From contig JAAMEZ010000058.1 in assembly GCA_013322215.1 (NCBI GenBank), positions 951,996 through 1,015,995 on the forward strand: a stretch of DNA of 64,000 nucleotides. Reading direction: 5' to 3'. The stretch comes from Martinezella rhizogenes. Lineage in GTDB: Bacteria > Pseudomonadota > Alphaproteobacteria > Rhizobiales > Rhizobiaceae. The position numbers were made by a program, and so were the translations under genes. Positions 8,642 through 17,550 of the stretch are shown here, one piece after another. The notes beneath the pieces are model-generated. The model saw only the letters and a program-made list of their open reading frames with translations, was not told the origin of the DNA and did no database searches. Position 1 is the stretch's first letter. Each line of letters starts with the position of its first letter.

Positions 8642-11600
8642 TCAGGCGATTTCGCGCAGGCGTTCGGCGGTCTGCAGGTCGACGGAAACGAGCTGCGATA
8701 CCCCCTGTTCCGCCATGGTCACACCAAAGAGGCGGTTCATGCGGGCCATGGTGATCGGATTGTGGGTGATGACCACGAAGCGGGTCTCGGTGGAGGCCGC
8801 CATCTCATCCATGAGATTGCAATAGCGCTCGACGTTGTGGTCATCGAGCGGCGCATCCACTTCGTCCAGAACGCAGATCGGCGCGGGATTGGTGAGGAAT
8901 ACCGCAAAGATCAGCGCCATGGCCGTCAGCGCCTGCTCGCCGCCCGAAAGCAACGTCATGGTCTGCGGCTTCTTGCCCGGTGGCCGGGCAAGGATTTCCA
9001 GACCGGCTTCCAGCGGATCGTCCGACTCGATGAGCTGCAACTCGGCTGTGCCGCCGCCGAAAAGATGGGTGAACAGGCGCTGGAACTGCGCATTGACGAT
9101 GTCGAAGGCGACGATCAGACGTTCGCGGCCTTCGCGGTTGAGGCTCTGGATAGCACCGCGCAGCTTCCGGATGGCGTCGATGACGTCATCACGCTCCTTG
9201 ATCAACGCCTGCAGCCGCTCCGTCAGCTCCTTGCTCTCTTCCTCGGCGCGCAGGTTAACGGCACCGAGACGCTCGCGCTCTATCTTCAGCCGCTCCAGCT
9301 CACGCTCGACCTCGCGGAGGTCAGGCACGTTCTGCGTGGCAGACAGTCCGGTCAGACGCATCGCCTCATGTGGCTCGACATTCAAGGACTGGCGAATGCG
9401 TAGTTCGCTTTCCTGACGGCGTTCGCGGGCAGACACCAGCCGCTCCTCAACACGGCCGCGCTTCTCGCGGCTTTCCGCCAGTTCGGAGAGTGCGGTCGCC
9501 GCATGACGATCGGCCTCGCGCTGCACGACTTCGGCTTCGGCAAGGCGATCAGCGGCCTGGCGGCGGGCATCCTCGGCCTTCTGGAGCTCGCTCATCAAGG
9601 CGCGGCGCTTGTCGTCGAATTCGTCCGGAGCGAGATCGAGTTCGGCTGCTTCCTCGCGCGCTTCCTCTTCACGGTCGCGCAGCGTCTGAATATGCTCCTC
9701 GGCGCTGGTAGCACGCTGGCGCCAGGTGTCACGCTCCTGCCGGATCGCGAGGAGACGGCGCTGACGCGCCTCGTTCTCACGGTTCAGACCTTCATGGCGG
9801 GCGCGGGCTTCGGCCAGAACGCCGCGATCCGTCGCGACTTCGGCCTGCTGGTCACGCAGCTTCAGATCGATGGCGTCGAGATTCGGCGCATCTTCCAGTT
9901 CGATACGGGCATTTTCATCCTGCATGGCCACATCTTCCAGCTGCTCCTGCAGCCGGCTGACGGCCTCGACGATGACGTCGCGGCGGCGGATGAGATCGCC
10001 GGAAGCGCGCTCTGCGGCAGCGAGCGCTTCCCGCGCCTCGGCCAGATGCCGGGCGGCAAGCCGGCTGGCGTCGCGGGCGGTCGCCAAACGCCCCTCTTCA
10101 CCTCTGATCGCTTCGGCAGCTGCCGCAAGGCGCTCTTCTGCCTCGACAAGCACATCGCGGGCAAGCTCAGCTTCGGCTTCCAGCTCGGAAAGGCGGTTCT
10201 TCTGGGCGAGCCGCAGGGCGGCGGCACTTGGCGCATCTGCGCCGGTGACATGACCGTCCCAGCGGAAGACGGCGCCATCCCTTGTCACCAGCCGCTGTCC
10301 CGGCTTTAGTTCCGGCATGAGCCGCAAGGCGTCTTCGGCCGAAACGATGCCGATCTGGCGAAGGCGCCGCGTCAATGCTGCCGGTGCGCCGACATGGGTA
10401 ATCAGAGGGGCTACGCCCCCCGGCAGCGCCGGATCGGTAGCGCCACTGCCATTGTCGGACCAATAGACCGGCGCCTGGGCATCGAGCGAGGATTCCAGAT
10501 CATCGCCGAGCGCGGCACCGAGCGCCGTCTCGAAGCCGCGGTCGACGCGCAGCTCCTCGGCCACGGGCGAAAAGGCACCGGACGTATCGCCCGCCGCCAA
10601 CATTTTGGAAATAGTGCGCGCTTCGGTTTCGAGCGCATTCAGACGTGCCCGCGCCTGCTCGACCGGCCCGCGCGACAGCGCCTCGGTTTCGCGCGCCTTG
10701 GCGAGAACGGCTTCAACGCGCTGAATCTCGCCTTCCGCATCCGCAACGACATTTTCTGCCGTCTCGACCATGTCGCGCTTTTCGCTTGGGTCAGGCAAAT
10801 CGGCCATCTTCTCATCGATGGCAGCAAGCTCGCCATTCGCTTCGCTGGCCTGGCGCTCCAGCCGCATCTTGCGATCGGCGAGATCGCGGATGGCACGCTC
10901 CAGCTGGTTGCGGGCGGCGGCGGCTTCGGCGCGCTCCGCCGTCAGAGTGGTAAAGATCCGCTCGCTGTCGGCGAGCTTGGCAGCGGCCTCCTCGAAGGCG
11001 ACACGCGTCTCCTCGGCAAGCCTGCCGGAATCGGCGAGGATGTCTGCCAGATCGGCCTCTTCGGCATCCAGCTTGGCAAGGATGGAGGCATTGTCGGTGA
11101 CAAGGCGCTGCTCGCGGCTGATATCTTCGGCGAGCTGTGCCAGACGGCGGATCAACTCATCGCGGCGGCGCAGGATGCGATTGACATCCTCTTCCAGCTG
11201 CGAGCGGGCGATCTGCAGACGCTGCAGGGCGGCGGCGGCCTTCGCCTCGTCGTCGCGCAGCTCCGGCAGCTTGAAGCTGGCGATGCCCTGGGCCTTTGCC
11301 GCCTCCATCTGGTTCTGCGCCTTTTCGGCGACGAGCACGGTTGCCTGGTTGAGCGCGCTATCGGCCTCAGCTTCGGCCTCCTTCGCCTGCACCCAGCGGA
11401 TATGCAGCAGCATGGCCTCACGGGCGCGGATATCGGCAGACAGCATCTTGAAGCGGTTGGCCTGCCGCGCCTGACGCTTCAGGCTTTCGATCTGGCTTTC
11501 GAGCTGCGACGTCACATCGTCAAGCCGTTCGAGATTGCTTTCGGCGGCGCGCAGGCGCAACTCCGCCTCATGCCGGCGTGAATGCAGGCCGGAGATGCCG

Positions 11601-12103
11601 GCTGCCTCTTCCAAGAGCTGGCGGCGCGCCTGGGGCTTTGCCTGGATCAGCTCGCCGATGCGTCCCTGCCCAACCATGGAGGGCGAGCGGGCACCGGTGG
11701 AGGCATCGGCAAACAGCAGCTGCACATCCTTGGCGCGCGCTTCCTTGCCATTGATGCGATAGACCGAGCCTTGTTCGCGCTCGATGCGGCGCGTGACCTG
11801 GATCTCGTCGCTGTCATTGAAGGCGGCTGGTGCTGTGCGATCGCTATTGTCGAGATAGAGGCCGACTTCGGCGGTGTTGCGGGCCGGGCGATTCCCCGAA
11901 CCGGAGAAGATCACGTCGTCCATGCCGGAGGCACGCATGTTCTTGTAGGAATTCTCGCCCATCACCCAGCGCAGCGCTTCGACAAGATTGGACTTGCCGC
12001 AGCCGTTCGGACCGACGACGCCGGTCAGGCCGCGCTCGATGACGAATTCTCCCGGCTCCACGAAAGATTTGAAACCGACGAGTCTAAGCTTGTTGAACTT
12101 CAT
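8642..12103 (-). CDS. smc: Chromosome segregation ATPase SMC
   Basis: 1153 residues, the usual SMC length. Walker A is GPNGCGKSN at 31-39, followed by a long coiled coil to about 500. The hinge is about 510-650 (DRGFETALGAALGDDLESSL...), then a second coiled coil, the signature LLSGGEQALTAMAL and Walker B CVLDEVDAPLDDHNVERY near the C-terminus. With ScpA/ScpB (not in this window) SMC compacts and aligns newly replicated chromosome arms. ATG 12103 has GGTGGAG upstream. The long frames on the opposite strand come from high-GC coiled-coil codons and are not genes. Confidence 0.97.
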   Translation of the reverse strand: MKFNKLRLVGFKSFVEPGEFVIERGLTGVVGPNGCGKSNLVEALRWVMGENSYKNMRASGMDDVIFSGSGNRPARNTAEVGLYLDNSDRTAPAAFNDSDEIQVTRRIEREQGSVYRINGKEARAKDVQLLFADASTGARSPSMVGQGRIGELIQAKPQARRQLLEEAAGISGLHSRRHEAELRLRAAESNLERLDDVTSQLESQIESLKRQARQANRFKMLSADIRAREAMLLHIRWVQAKEAEAEADSALNQATVLVAEKAQNQMEAAKAQGIASFKLPELRDDEAKAAAALQRLQIARSQLEEDVNRILRRRDELIRRLAQLAEDISREQRLVTDNASILAKLDAEEADLADILADSGRLAEETRVAFEEAAAKLADSERIFTTLTAERAEAAAARNQLERAIRDLADRKMRLERQASEANGELAAIDEKMADLPDPSEKRDMVETAENVVADAEGEIQRVEAVLAKARETEALSRGPVEQARARLNALETEARTISKMLAAGDTSGAFSPVAEELRVDRGFETALGAALGDDLESSLDAQAPVYWSDNGSGATDPALPGGVAPLITHVGAPAALTRRLRQIGIVSAEDALRLMPELKPGQRLVTRDGAVFRWDGHVTGADAPSAAALRLAQKNRLSELEAEAELARDVLVEAEERLAAAAEAIRGEEGRLATARDASRLAARHLAEAREALAAAERASGDLIRRRDVIVEAVSRLQEQLEDVAMQDENARIELEDAPNLDAIDLKLRDQQAEVATDRGVLAEARARHEGLNRENEARQRRLLAIRQERDTWRQRATSAEEHIQTLRDREEEAREEAAELDLAPDEFDDKRRALMSELQKAEDARRQAADRLAEAEVVQREADRHAATALSELAESREKRGRVEERLVSARERRQESELRIRQSLNVEPHEAMRLTGLSATQNVPDLREVERELERLKIERERLGAVNLRAEEESKELTERLQALIKERDDVIDAIRKLRGAIQSLNREGRERLIVAFDIVNAQFQRLFTHLFGGGTAELQLIESDDPLEAGLEILARPPGKKPQTMTLLSGGEQALTAMALIFAVFLTNPAPICVLDEVDAPLDDHNVERYCNLMDEMAASTETRFVVITHNPITMARMNRLFGVTMAEQGVSQLVSVDLQTAERLREIA

Positions 12104-12143
12104 AAGCTGATCTCCACCCTCGCCTTGAGGAGGAGGTAATAGA

Positions 12144-12175
12144 AAACAGGCGCGCGACCTCGGCCGCCCGCCTGT
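12144..12175 (-). terminator. Terminator of the DsbA-like gene
   Basis: Minus-strand stem ACAGGCG/CGCCTGT (12169-12175 with 12146-12152) around a GC-rich loop, followed by TTTTCT. It lies between the dsbA-like stop and the smc start, so smc has its own promoter. Confidence 0.65.
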
Positions 12176-12193
12176 GATCGAAAAAGGCGCGGA

Positions 12194-12883
12194 TCAGAGC
12201 AGGCTGTCGATAAGCTTCGACATGGCAGCAACAGACATGTCCCCTGCATAGCGCTTGCCATTGATCAGGAAGGTCGGCGTGGCATTGACACCGAAATCCT
12301 TGGCTGCGCGTTCCCGTACAGAGTTGACATCATCCAGAAGCTTCTGGTTCGTCAAGCACTTCGTGAAGCTATCCTCAGTAAAACCAGCAAGTTTCGACAT
12401 CTGCAGCAGTGCAGCGCGGCCGTCGACGTCAGGCGAAGCCCAGGCGATCTGCTGCTTGAACAGCATTTCGACCATCGGCATGTACTGTTCCTGCGGCGCG
12501 CAACGAGCCAGCATGAAGGCGGCAGCGGCGCGCGGATCGAACGGGAATTCGCGGATGATGAAGAGAACCTTGCCGGTATCGACGTATTTCTGCTTGATCG
12601 TGTCAAAGGTCGTAACCGCGAAATGCGCGCAGTGCGGGCAGGTCAGCGACATGTATTCGACGATCTTGACGGGCGCGTCTTGCTTGCCGAGTGCGATTTC
12701 CGGCAGCGGGCCGGGCTTCAGCACCTCGTTCATGTCGACATTGCCGTCGGATGGCGGCACTTCGTCTTCAGCGGACGCGGCGGATGCGGTGTCGGCAAAG
12801 GTAGAGAACGCCACGGAAAGGGCTGCAAAGGCGGAGCCGCCCAGCAGATGGCGTTTGGTCAAGAGCATGTCGGACATCGGCAT
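12194..12883 (-). CDS. DsbA-family thiol oxidoreductase (periplasmic)
   Basis: 229 residues from ATG 12883; an ATG two codons in is also possible. The N-terminus is a signal sequence (LLTKRHLLGGSAFAALSVAFSTFADTASAAS) with cleavage near 35. The thioredoxin fold carries the redox motif CPHC (EYMSLTCPHCAHFAV, about residue 85) and a cis-Pro loop in NATPTFLINGKRYAG. This is the DsbA/BdbD-like 'thioredoxin domain' family that oxidises or isomerises secreted proteins. The partner DsbB is not nearby. It is monocistronic with its own terminator. Confidence 0.88.
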   Translation of the reverse strand: MPMSDMLLTKRHLLGGSAFAALSVAFSTFADTASAASAEDEVPPSDGNVDMNEVLKPGPLPEIALGKQDAPVKIVEYMSLTCPHCAHFAVTTFDTIKQKYVDTGKVLFIIREFPFDPRAAAAFMLARCAPQEQYMPMVEMLFKQQIAWASPDVDGRAALLQMSKLAGFTEDSFTKCLTNQKLLDDVNSVRERAAKDFGVNATPTFLINGKRYAGDMSVAAMSKLIDSLL

Positions 12884-13051
12884 AGAGTCACCCGTCGTTG
12901 AAAGAGGTCTTCGAATGTTTCATGCGATATAACGGCTGCTTGCCGCTAACAAGGCACGGTTGGCCAACTTTCTTCAAAGAATTGTGACCTGGCAAAGACA
13001 GACAACTTAAATTCTGCCGATAATTCACAGAACCTGCGGTTTGGTCTGGCC

Positions 13052-13546
13052 CTATCGCCGCTTCCAGGCCATGGCCGTGCCCAGGCGCTGAACGGCGGCC
13101 CTGATCTTCTCATCCTCGATGCCGTCCATCATATCAGCCAGCTTGCGCGCCGCCTCGCCCTTCAAGGGCGGCGGCGTACGGGAACGTCTGGACGCGACCG
13201 AGACGGGCTTCTGCACGATACGGATCTGATTGACGGCATAGAAGCCAAAGAAGCTGTTGATGCGCTGGATGAGCTCGCCCTGCGCATGGGTCAGGAAGAG
13301 CGCACGGGCGCCCTCACAGGCGATCGTCAGCACGCCCGGCTGATAGCGGTCGTCCATGCCGGAGCCGGTTCGCTTGGCCCAGGCGATCTTTTCAGGCCGC
13401 GTGCAATCGGCAAAGTCCTCGCCGGCGATCTCGTCCCAACATCCGAGCAGCGTCGTATTGATGCCGGCGCGCTTCGCCAGCACCGGATCGACGATGCCGT
13501 TGGTCAGCTCGGAAATCTGCTTCTCGCCTTTTCGGGGATAACTCAT
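13052..13546 (-). CDS. DUF721 (DciA-like) family protein
   Basis: 164 residues from ATG 13546; the frame runs up to a TTG at 13612, but family alignments from memory start at MSxPRKG. The DUF721 core is ISELTNGIVDPVLAKRAGINTTLLGCWDEIAGEDFADCTRPEKIAW. A C-terminal tail (VASRRSRTPPPLKGEAARKLADMMDGIEDEKIRAAVQRLG) follows. DUF721/DciA proteins load the replicative helicase in many bacteria; whether the alphaproteobacterial branch does so is inference. It is divergent from mutY, with about 100 bases between the starts. Confidence 0.75.
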   Translation of the reverse strand: MSYPRKGEKQISELTNGIVDPVLAKRAGINTTLLGCWDEIAGEDFADCTRPEKIAWAKRTGSGMDDRYQPGVLTIACEGARALFLTHAQGELIQRINSFFGFYAVNQIRIVQKPVSVASRRSRTPPPLKGEAARKLADMMDGIEDEKIRAAVQRLGTAMAWKRR

Positions 13547-13644
13547 CTCAATCGGCTTCCGGTGCGTGCTTTGTGCATCGCGGACCTTGATCGCCCGACG
13601 CAGCTTGGCCAAGTATAGAGTACTTCCCCTCGACGCGGCAAATC

Positions 13645-14757
13645 ATGACCTCGACTTTAGAATCTCCCACGGCAGCATCCCTGCTTGCCTGGTACGACCG
13701 ACACCATCGCGACCTGCCTTGGCGAGTCTCGCCACCCATGGCCGCGCGCGGCATCAAGCCTGATCCCTATCGCATCTGGCTGTCGGAAGTGATGCTGCAG
13801 CAGACGACCGTGCCGGCAGTCAAATCCTATTTCGCGAAATTCCTGGAGCGCTGGCCGACGGTCAACGATCTCGCCGCGGCGGCAAATGACGACGTCATGG
13901 CGGCCTGGGCCGGGCTCGGCTACTACGCCCGCGCCCGCAACCTGAAGAAATGCGCCGAGGCGGTGGCTGCAGATCATGGCGGCAGCTTTCCCGATACCGA
14001 AGATGGGCTGCGGGCGCTTCCTGGTATCGGCGATTACACGTCCGCTGCCGTCGCTGCCATCGCTTTCAATCGCCAGGCGGCCGTGATGGACGGCAATGTG
14101 GAGCGCGTCATTTCTCGCCTCTATGCGATTTCGACGCCCCTGCCCGGCGCAAAGCCGCAGATGAAACAGAAGGTCGCCCTCTTGACGCCTGCGGACCGGC
14201 CGGGCGATTTCGCCCAGGCAATGATGGATCTCGGCGCGACGATCTGCACGCCGAAACGCCCCGTCTGTTCGCTCTGTCCCTTCAACGGTGCCTGTCAGGC
14301 GCTGGCCGGGCATGATCCCGAGCGTTTTCCGGTCAAGGCCGCCAAGAAGGAGAAGCCGGTGCGCCAGGGGGCGGCCTTCGTTGCCGTCAATGACGAGGGC
14401 GAGATTTTCCTGCGCCGCCGTGTCGAGAGTGGCCTGCTGGGCGGCATGACGGAAGTGCCGACGACGAGCTGGACAGCGCGTATCGACGGCGAGACCGGCA
14501 GCGAGGCGGCTCCCTTCCCGGCCGACTGGCAGCCGGCAGGCATGGTGACGCATGTTTTCACCCATTTCGAACTGCGGCTGTCGATCTGGCGCGCGAGATC
14601 CGTCTCACACGCGGACAACCATGACGGATGGTGGGCGCCGGTTACAAATCTTGAAGAGCAGGCTCTGCCGACAGTCATGAAAAAAGCGATCGCTCAGGCT
14701 ATTCCCAGTGCGTTCACAAAAATGCCTTTAGAGCAAAAATCAGGAATTCATTCATGA
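13645..14757 (+). CDS. mutY: A/G-specific adenine glycosylase
   Basis: 370 residues. It removes adenine mispaired with 8-oxoguanine. Catalytic Glu48 (WLSEVMLQQT) and Asp149 (AVMDGNVERV) are present, as is the helix-hairpin-helix LPGIGDYTSAAVA (125-137). The 4Fe-4S loop is complete: Cys201-x6-Cys208-x2-Cys211-x5-Cys217. A NUDIX-like C-terminal domain (about 245-355) recognises 8-oxoG. Start ATG 13645. Its stop overlaps the ATG of the next gene (ATGA at 14754), so it heads a three-gene set mutY-HAD-NTF2. Confidence 0.96.
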   Translation: MTSTLESPTAASLLAWYDRHHRDLPWRVSPPMAARGIKPDPYRIWLSEVMLQQTTVPAVKSYFAKFLERWPTVNDLAAAANDDVMAAWAGLGYYARARNLKKCAEAVAADHGGSFPDTEDGLRALPGIGDYTSAAVAAIAFNRQAAVMDGNVERVISRLYAISTPLPGAKPQMKQKVALLTPADRPGDFAQAMMDLGATICTPKRPVCSLCPFNGACQALAGHDPERFPVKAAKKEKPVRQGAAFVAVNDEGEIFLRRRVESGLLGGMTEVPTTSWTARIDGETGSEAAPFPADWQPAGMVTHVFTHFELRLSIWRARSVSHADNHDGWWAPVTNLEEQALPTVMKKAIAQAIPSAFTKMPLEQKSGIHS

Positions 14758-15368
14758 CGACGGAAATTCGGCACATCGTTTTCGATATCGGCAAGGTTCT
14801 GCTTCACTACGATCCGAGCCTCCCCTACAGCCGCATCATTCCTGACGATGCCGAGCGCGAATGGTTTTTCACCAATGTGTGCACCAGCGACTGGAACATC
14901 GAGCAGGATCGCGGCCGCACCTGGGGTGATGCCGAGGCATTGCTGATTGCCGACCATCCGGAGCGTGAAGAACAGATCCGCGCTTTCCGCAGATATTGGC
15001 ACGAGATGGTGCCGCATGCCTATGACGATAGCGTCGCCATTCTGGAACAGCTGATCGCGGAAGGTCGCGACGTCACCATGCTGACCAACTTCGCCTCCGA
15101 CACTTTTCGCGAGGCGCAAGAACGCTATCCCTTCCTCAAGAAGCCGCGCGGCGTGACGGTTTCCGGCGATATCGGCCTGATCAAGCCGGATGTCGCGATC
15201 TACGACACCCATGCCAAAAGCTTCGATCTCGATCCCGCCACGACGATCTTCATCGACGATTCCTATCCGAACGTCGAAGGCGCGCGCGCTGCCGGCTGGC
15301 ATGCAGTTCACTTCACCGGCGCCGAGAAGCTGCGCAGCGATCTCGCCGCCTACGGCATAAAGGTTTGA
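14754..15368 (+). CDS. HAD-IA family hydrolase (YihX-like)
   Basis: 204 residues, overlapping mutY by 4 bases. Motif I is FDIGKVLLHYD, the D-x-G form seen in the YihX/epoxide-hydrolase-N group rather than D-x-D; the second Asp is replaced by Gly. Motif II is MLTNFASD, the motif III Lys is in GLIKPDVAIYD, and motif IV is FIDDSYPNVEGA. The YihX branch contains sugar-phosphate phosphatases, but the missing general acid makes phosphatase activity uncertain. Coupled translation with mutY hints at nucleotide or damage clean-up; that is only inference. Confidence 0.82.
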   Translation: MTTEIRHIVFDIGKVLLHYDPSLPYSRIIPDDAEREWFFTNVCTSDWNIEQDRGRTWGDAEALLIADHPEREEQIRAFRRYWHEMVPHAYDDSVAILEQLIAEGRDVTMLTNFASDTFREAQERYPFLKKPRGVTVSGDIGLIKPDVAIYDTHAKSFDLDPATTIFIDDSYPNVEGARAAGWHAVHFTGAEKLRSDLAAYGIKV

Positions 15369-15372
15369 GCCG

Positions 15373-15738
15373 ATGATCTTCGATCCCGCAGAACGTATCG
15401 AGCTGTTTCACGACGCCATCAATCGTATCAACTATGAAGAGATCGAGAATTTCTTCGCCGAGAATGCCACCTATGTTTCCAACGGTGTCGGCGACCTCGC
15501 CGGCCGCGATGCGATCATGGAAGCCTTCCGCGGTTATTTCGATACCTATCCGGACCAGACCGCATCCAACTCCCTGGTGGAGACGCTGACGCCGCTGTCG
15601 GGCCGGGCCGTCTGGTCCGTGCGCGCCACCAACAGCAAGACGGGCAAGCCGCTCATTCGTGAAGGCGAGGAAACGATCACCTTCAACGAAGATGGCCGCG
15701 TCGTACGCGTCGACGTCACCGACTATCAGGACTTCTAA
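15373..15738 (+). CDS. NTF2-like (SnoaL) fold protein
   Basis: 121 residues, starting 4 bases after the HAD stop. The length and pattern fit NTF2-like cone-shaped folds: an N-terminal helix with INRINYEEIENFFAENATYVSNGVGDLAGRDAIMEAFRGYF, then beta strands (AVWSVRATNSKTGKPLIREGEETITFNEDGRVVRVDV). Such proteins are dehydratase- or isomerase-like or only bind small ligands. No active site can be assigned. It is the last gene of the mutY set and is followed by a strong inverted repeat. Confidence 0.75.
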   Translation: MIFDPAERIELFHDAINRINYEEIENFFAENATYVSNGVGDLAGRDAIMEAFRGYFDTYPDQTASNSLVETLTPLSGRAVWSVRATNSKTGKPLIREGEETITFNEDGRVVRVDVTDYQDF

Positions 15739-15753
15739 GATCCGAAGTTGAAA

Positions 15754-15800
15754 ACACCCAGGGCCTTACCGTACAATATGTCCGGTAAGGCCCTGGGTGT
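15754..15800. terminator. Strong 18-bp inverted repeat, bidirectional terminator candidate
   Basis: Left arm 15754-15771 and right arm 15783-15800 are exact reverse complements (18 bp) around an 11-base loop. It lies between the convergent NTF2-like gene (+) and ccrM (-). The better T-run follows on the minus strand (GTTTTCAA). Confidence 0.75.
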
Positions 15801-15913
15801 CTCGCCTTCTTCCCAACTGGAGGTACACGACGGAAGAAGACGGATATGTCGATCTGACGGGCGTCCGACAGCCGTGGGGCGGCTTTGAAACCGGACCCGT
15901 TCAGCGGTTGAGA

Positions 15914-17044
15914 CTACTCAACCTTCGCCAGATCGCTGCGGATGATGGCTCTGAGTTCATCGATCGGACGCAGGGAACGGCCGTCGTCGATATGCCAGAA
16001 CATCCACCCATTGCATGCATCAAGGCCCTGAACTTTCGCTCCAAGGCGATGAATGGAGCCAGCCTCGCCACCCGAGGCAACCGTGCCATCGGCGCGGACG
16101 ATGGCGCTATAGCGGCGCTTCGCATCGGTCAGCACCTGGCCGGGCTTGATGAGGCCGCTTTCGATGAGCGTATTGAAGGCGACGCGCACTTCGGCCTTCT
16201 TGCCGGTCATGACGGTCAGTTCCGCCTTACCGAGCGGCTCGACGGCGGCGATGCGGGCGCTCGCGGCGTCAATGTAATCCTGCTCGCGCTCGATGCCGAC
16301 AAAGTGGCGGCCGAGACGCTTGGCAACGGCGCCGGTCGTGCCCGACCCGAAGAAGGGATCGAGAATGATGTCGCCGGGCTTGGACGAGGCCATGATGACG
16401 CGCGCCAATAGCGCTTCCGGCTTCTGCGTCGGATGCACCTTCTTGCCGTCATCGCCCTTCAGCCGCTCATTGCCGTTGCAAATCGGGAACAGCCAGTCCG
16501 AGCGCATCTGCACGTCGTCATTGGCGGCCTTCATGGCGTCGTAGTTGAAGGTGTAGCCCTTCGCCTTGGCGTTCGGGCTCGCCCAGATCATCGTCTCATG
16601 CGCGTTCTGGAAGCGGCGGCCTTTGAAATTCGGCATCGGGTTGGTCTTGCGCCAGACGATGTCGTTGAGGATCCAGAAATTCAGATCCTGCATGGTCGCG
16701 CCGACGCGGAAGATGTTGTGATAGGAGCCGATGACCCATATCGTGCCCGTCGGCTTCAACACGCGGCGGCAGGCGAGCAGCCAGGCGCGGGTGAAGGCAT
16801 CATAGGCTTCGAAGGATGCAAACTGGTCCCACTCATCATCGACGGCGTCGACCAGCGATTGGTCCGGACGATGCAGCGTGCCGCCGAGCTGAAGATTGTA
16901 CGGCGGATCGGCGAAGATGACGTCGACGGATTGATTGGGCAGTGCCTCAAGAGCGGCCACGCAATCGCCCTTGATGATCGTGTCGATCCAGGACCCCGGA
17001 ACTGCTGAAGTCCTGAGGTCGGCAAGCGGGAAAACTGACGCCAT
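15914..17044 (-). CDS. ccrM: Cell-cycle-regulated adenine-N6 DNA methyltransferase (GANTC)
   Basis: 376 residues from ATG 17044, the length of rhizobial CcrM; the frame extends 23 codons upstream without support. It methylates the adenine of GANTC after replication and is essential in several Rhizobiales by family knowledge. The catalytic DPPY is at residues 46-49 (FADPPYNLQL), and the AdoMet motif DPFFGSGTTG is near 245. The order DPPY then FxGxG makes it a beta-class enzyme. The C-terminal extension (about 280-376, ending HRLGAKVQGLDACNGWMFWH...) is the RAMA-like DNA-recognition region. It is monocistronic; its promoter region has paired repeats (17091-17111). Confidence 0.96.
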   Translation of the reverse strand: MASVFPLADLRTSAVPGSWIDTIIKGDCVAALEALPNQSVDVIFADPPYNLQLGGTLHRPDQSLVDAVDDEWDQFASFEAYDAFTRAWLLACRRVLKPTGTIWVIGSYHNIFRVGATMQDLNFWILNDIVWRKTNPMPNFKGRRFQNAHETMIWASPNAKAKGYTFNYDAMKAANDDVQMRSDWLFPICNGNERLKGDDGKKVHPTQKPEALLARVIMASSKPGDIILDPFFGSGTTGAVAKRLGRHFVGIEREQDYIDAASARIAAVEPLGKAELTVMTGKKAEVRVAFNTLIESGLIKPGQVLTDAKRRYSAIVRADGTVASGGEAGSIHRLGAKVQGLDACNGWMFWHIDDGRSLRPIDELRAIIRSDLAKVE

Positions 17045-17090
17045 TTGATACTCGCTGTTACACTTACTCGGTGCTCTTAACTGAGTGTTA

Positions 17091-17111
17091 TGGTTACCTA
17101 ACTTGGTTACC
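17091..17111 (-). promoter_or_regulatory. Paired direct repeats in the ccrM promoter (candidate CtrA half-sites)
   Basis: The octamer TGGTTACC occurs at 17091-17098 and 17104-17111, 13 bases apart (GGTAACCA on the ccrM strand), with TTAA nearby at 17078-17081. CcrM is under CtrA control in Caulobacter, whose half-site is TTAACCAT. The match here is imperfect, so the factor is a guess. Confidence 0.35.
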
Positions 17112-17138
17112 AAAGGCTAAAGCGGCGTCATATTTTCC

Positions 17139-17166
17139 GCATTCCCGACGAAACCACCGGGAATGC
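17139..17166 (-). terminator. Terminator of the NIPSNAP/ABM pair
   Basis: A 9-bp perfect stem (17139-17147 with 17158-17166) and a 10-base loop, followed on the minus strand by GGAAAATATG. It isolates the pair from ccrM. Confidence 0.6.
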
Positions 17167-17202
17167 AGGGCTCACGGATTGGCGACATGGCGGTGAGTTA
17201 CC

Positions 17203-17550
17203 TCACATGTCGTGAACCGCGTGGCTATCATCAGGCACTTCGGCCCGTTCCATCATCCCGTAGTCGCGAAGCACCTGCGCGACACGCAAGCGATAATCGG
17301 CAAAGACCGTCTTCCGCCCCGCTTTCTGCGCGACGCGGTGTGCTTCGCGGGTTCGCCATTCGCGAACGGCGGCCTCATCCCGCCAGAAGGACAGAGAGAG
17401 GATCTTGCCCGGTTGACTGAGGCTTTCGAAACGCTCGATGGAGACGAAACCGTCGATCGTTTCGAGTTCGGAGCGCAGCCTTGCAGCAATGTCGAGATAG
17501 TGCTGACGTTCGTCGGGATGGGGAATGACTTCGAAAATAACTGCGATCAT
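17203..17550 (-). CDS. ABM-domain (antibiotic biosynthesis monooxygenase fold) protein
   Basis: 115 residues. The dimeric alpha/beta-barrel ABM pattern is clear: MIAVIFEVIPHPDERQHYLDIAARLRSELETIDGFVSIERFESL...ILSLSFWRDEAAVREWRTREAHRVAQKAGR. Members act as cofactor-free oxygenases, heme-degrading enzymes or quinone oxidases, so the reaction is open. The ATG at 17550 overlaps the stop of the NIPSNAP gene (17547-17550), so the two are translationally coupled. A C-terminal stretch of about 20 residues extends beyond the usual domain. Confidence 0.8.
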   Translation of the reverse strand: MIAVIFEVIPHPDERQHYLDIAARLRSELETIDGFVSIERFESLSQPGKILSLSFWRDEAAVREWRTREAHRVAQKAGRKTVFADYRLRVAQVLRDYGMMERAEVPDDSHAVHDM

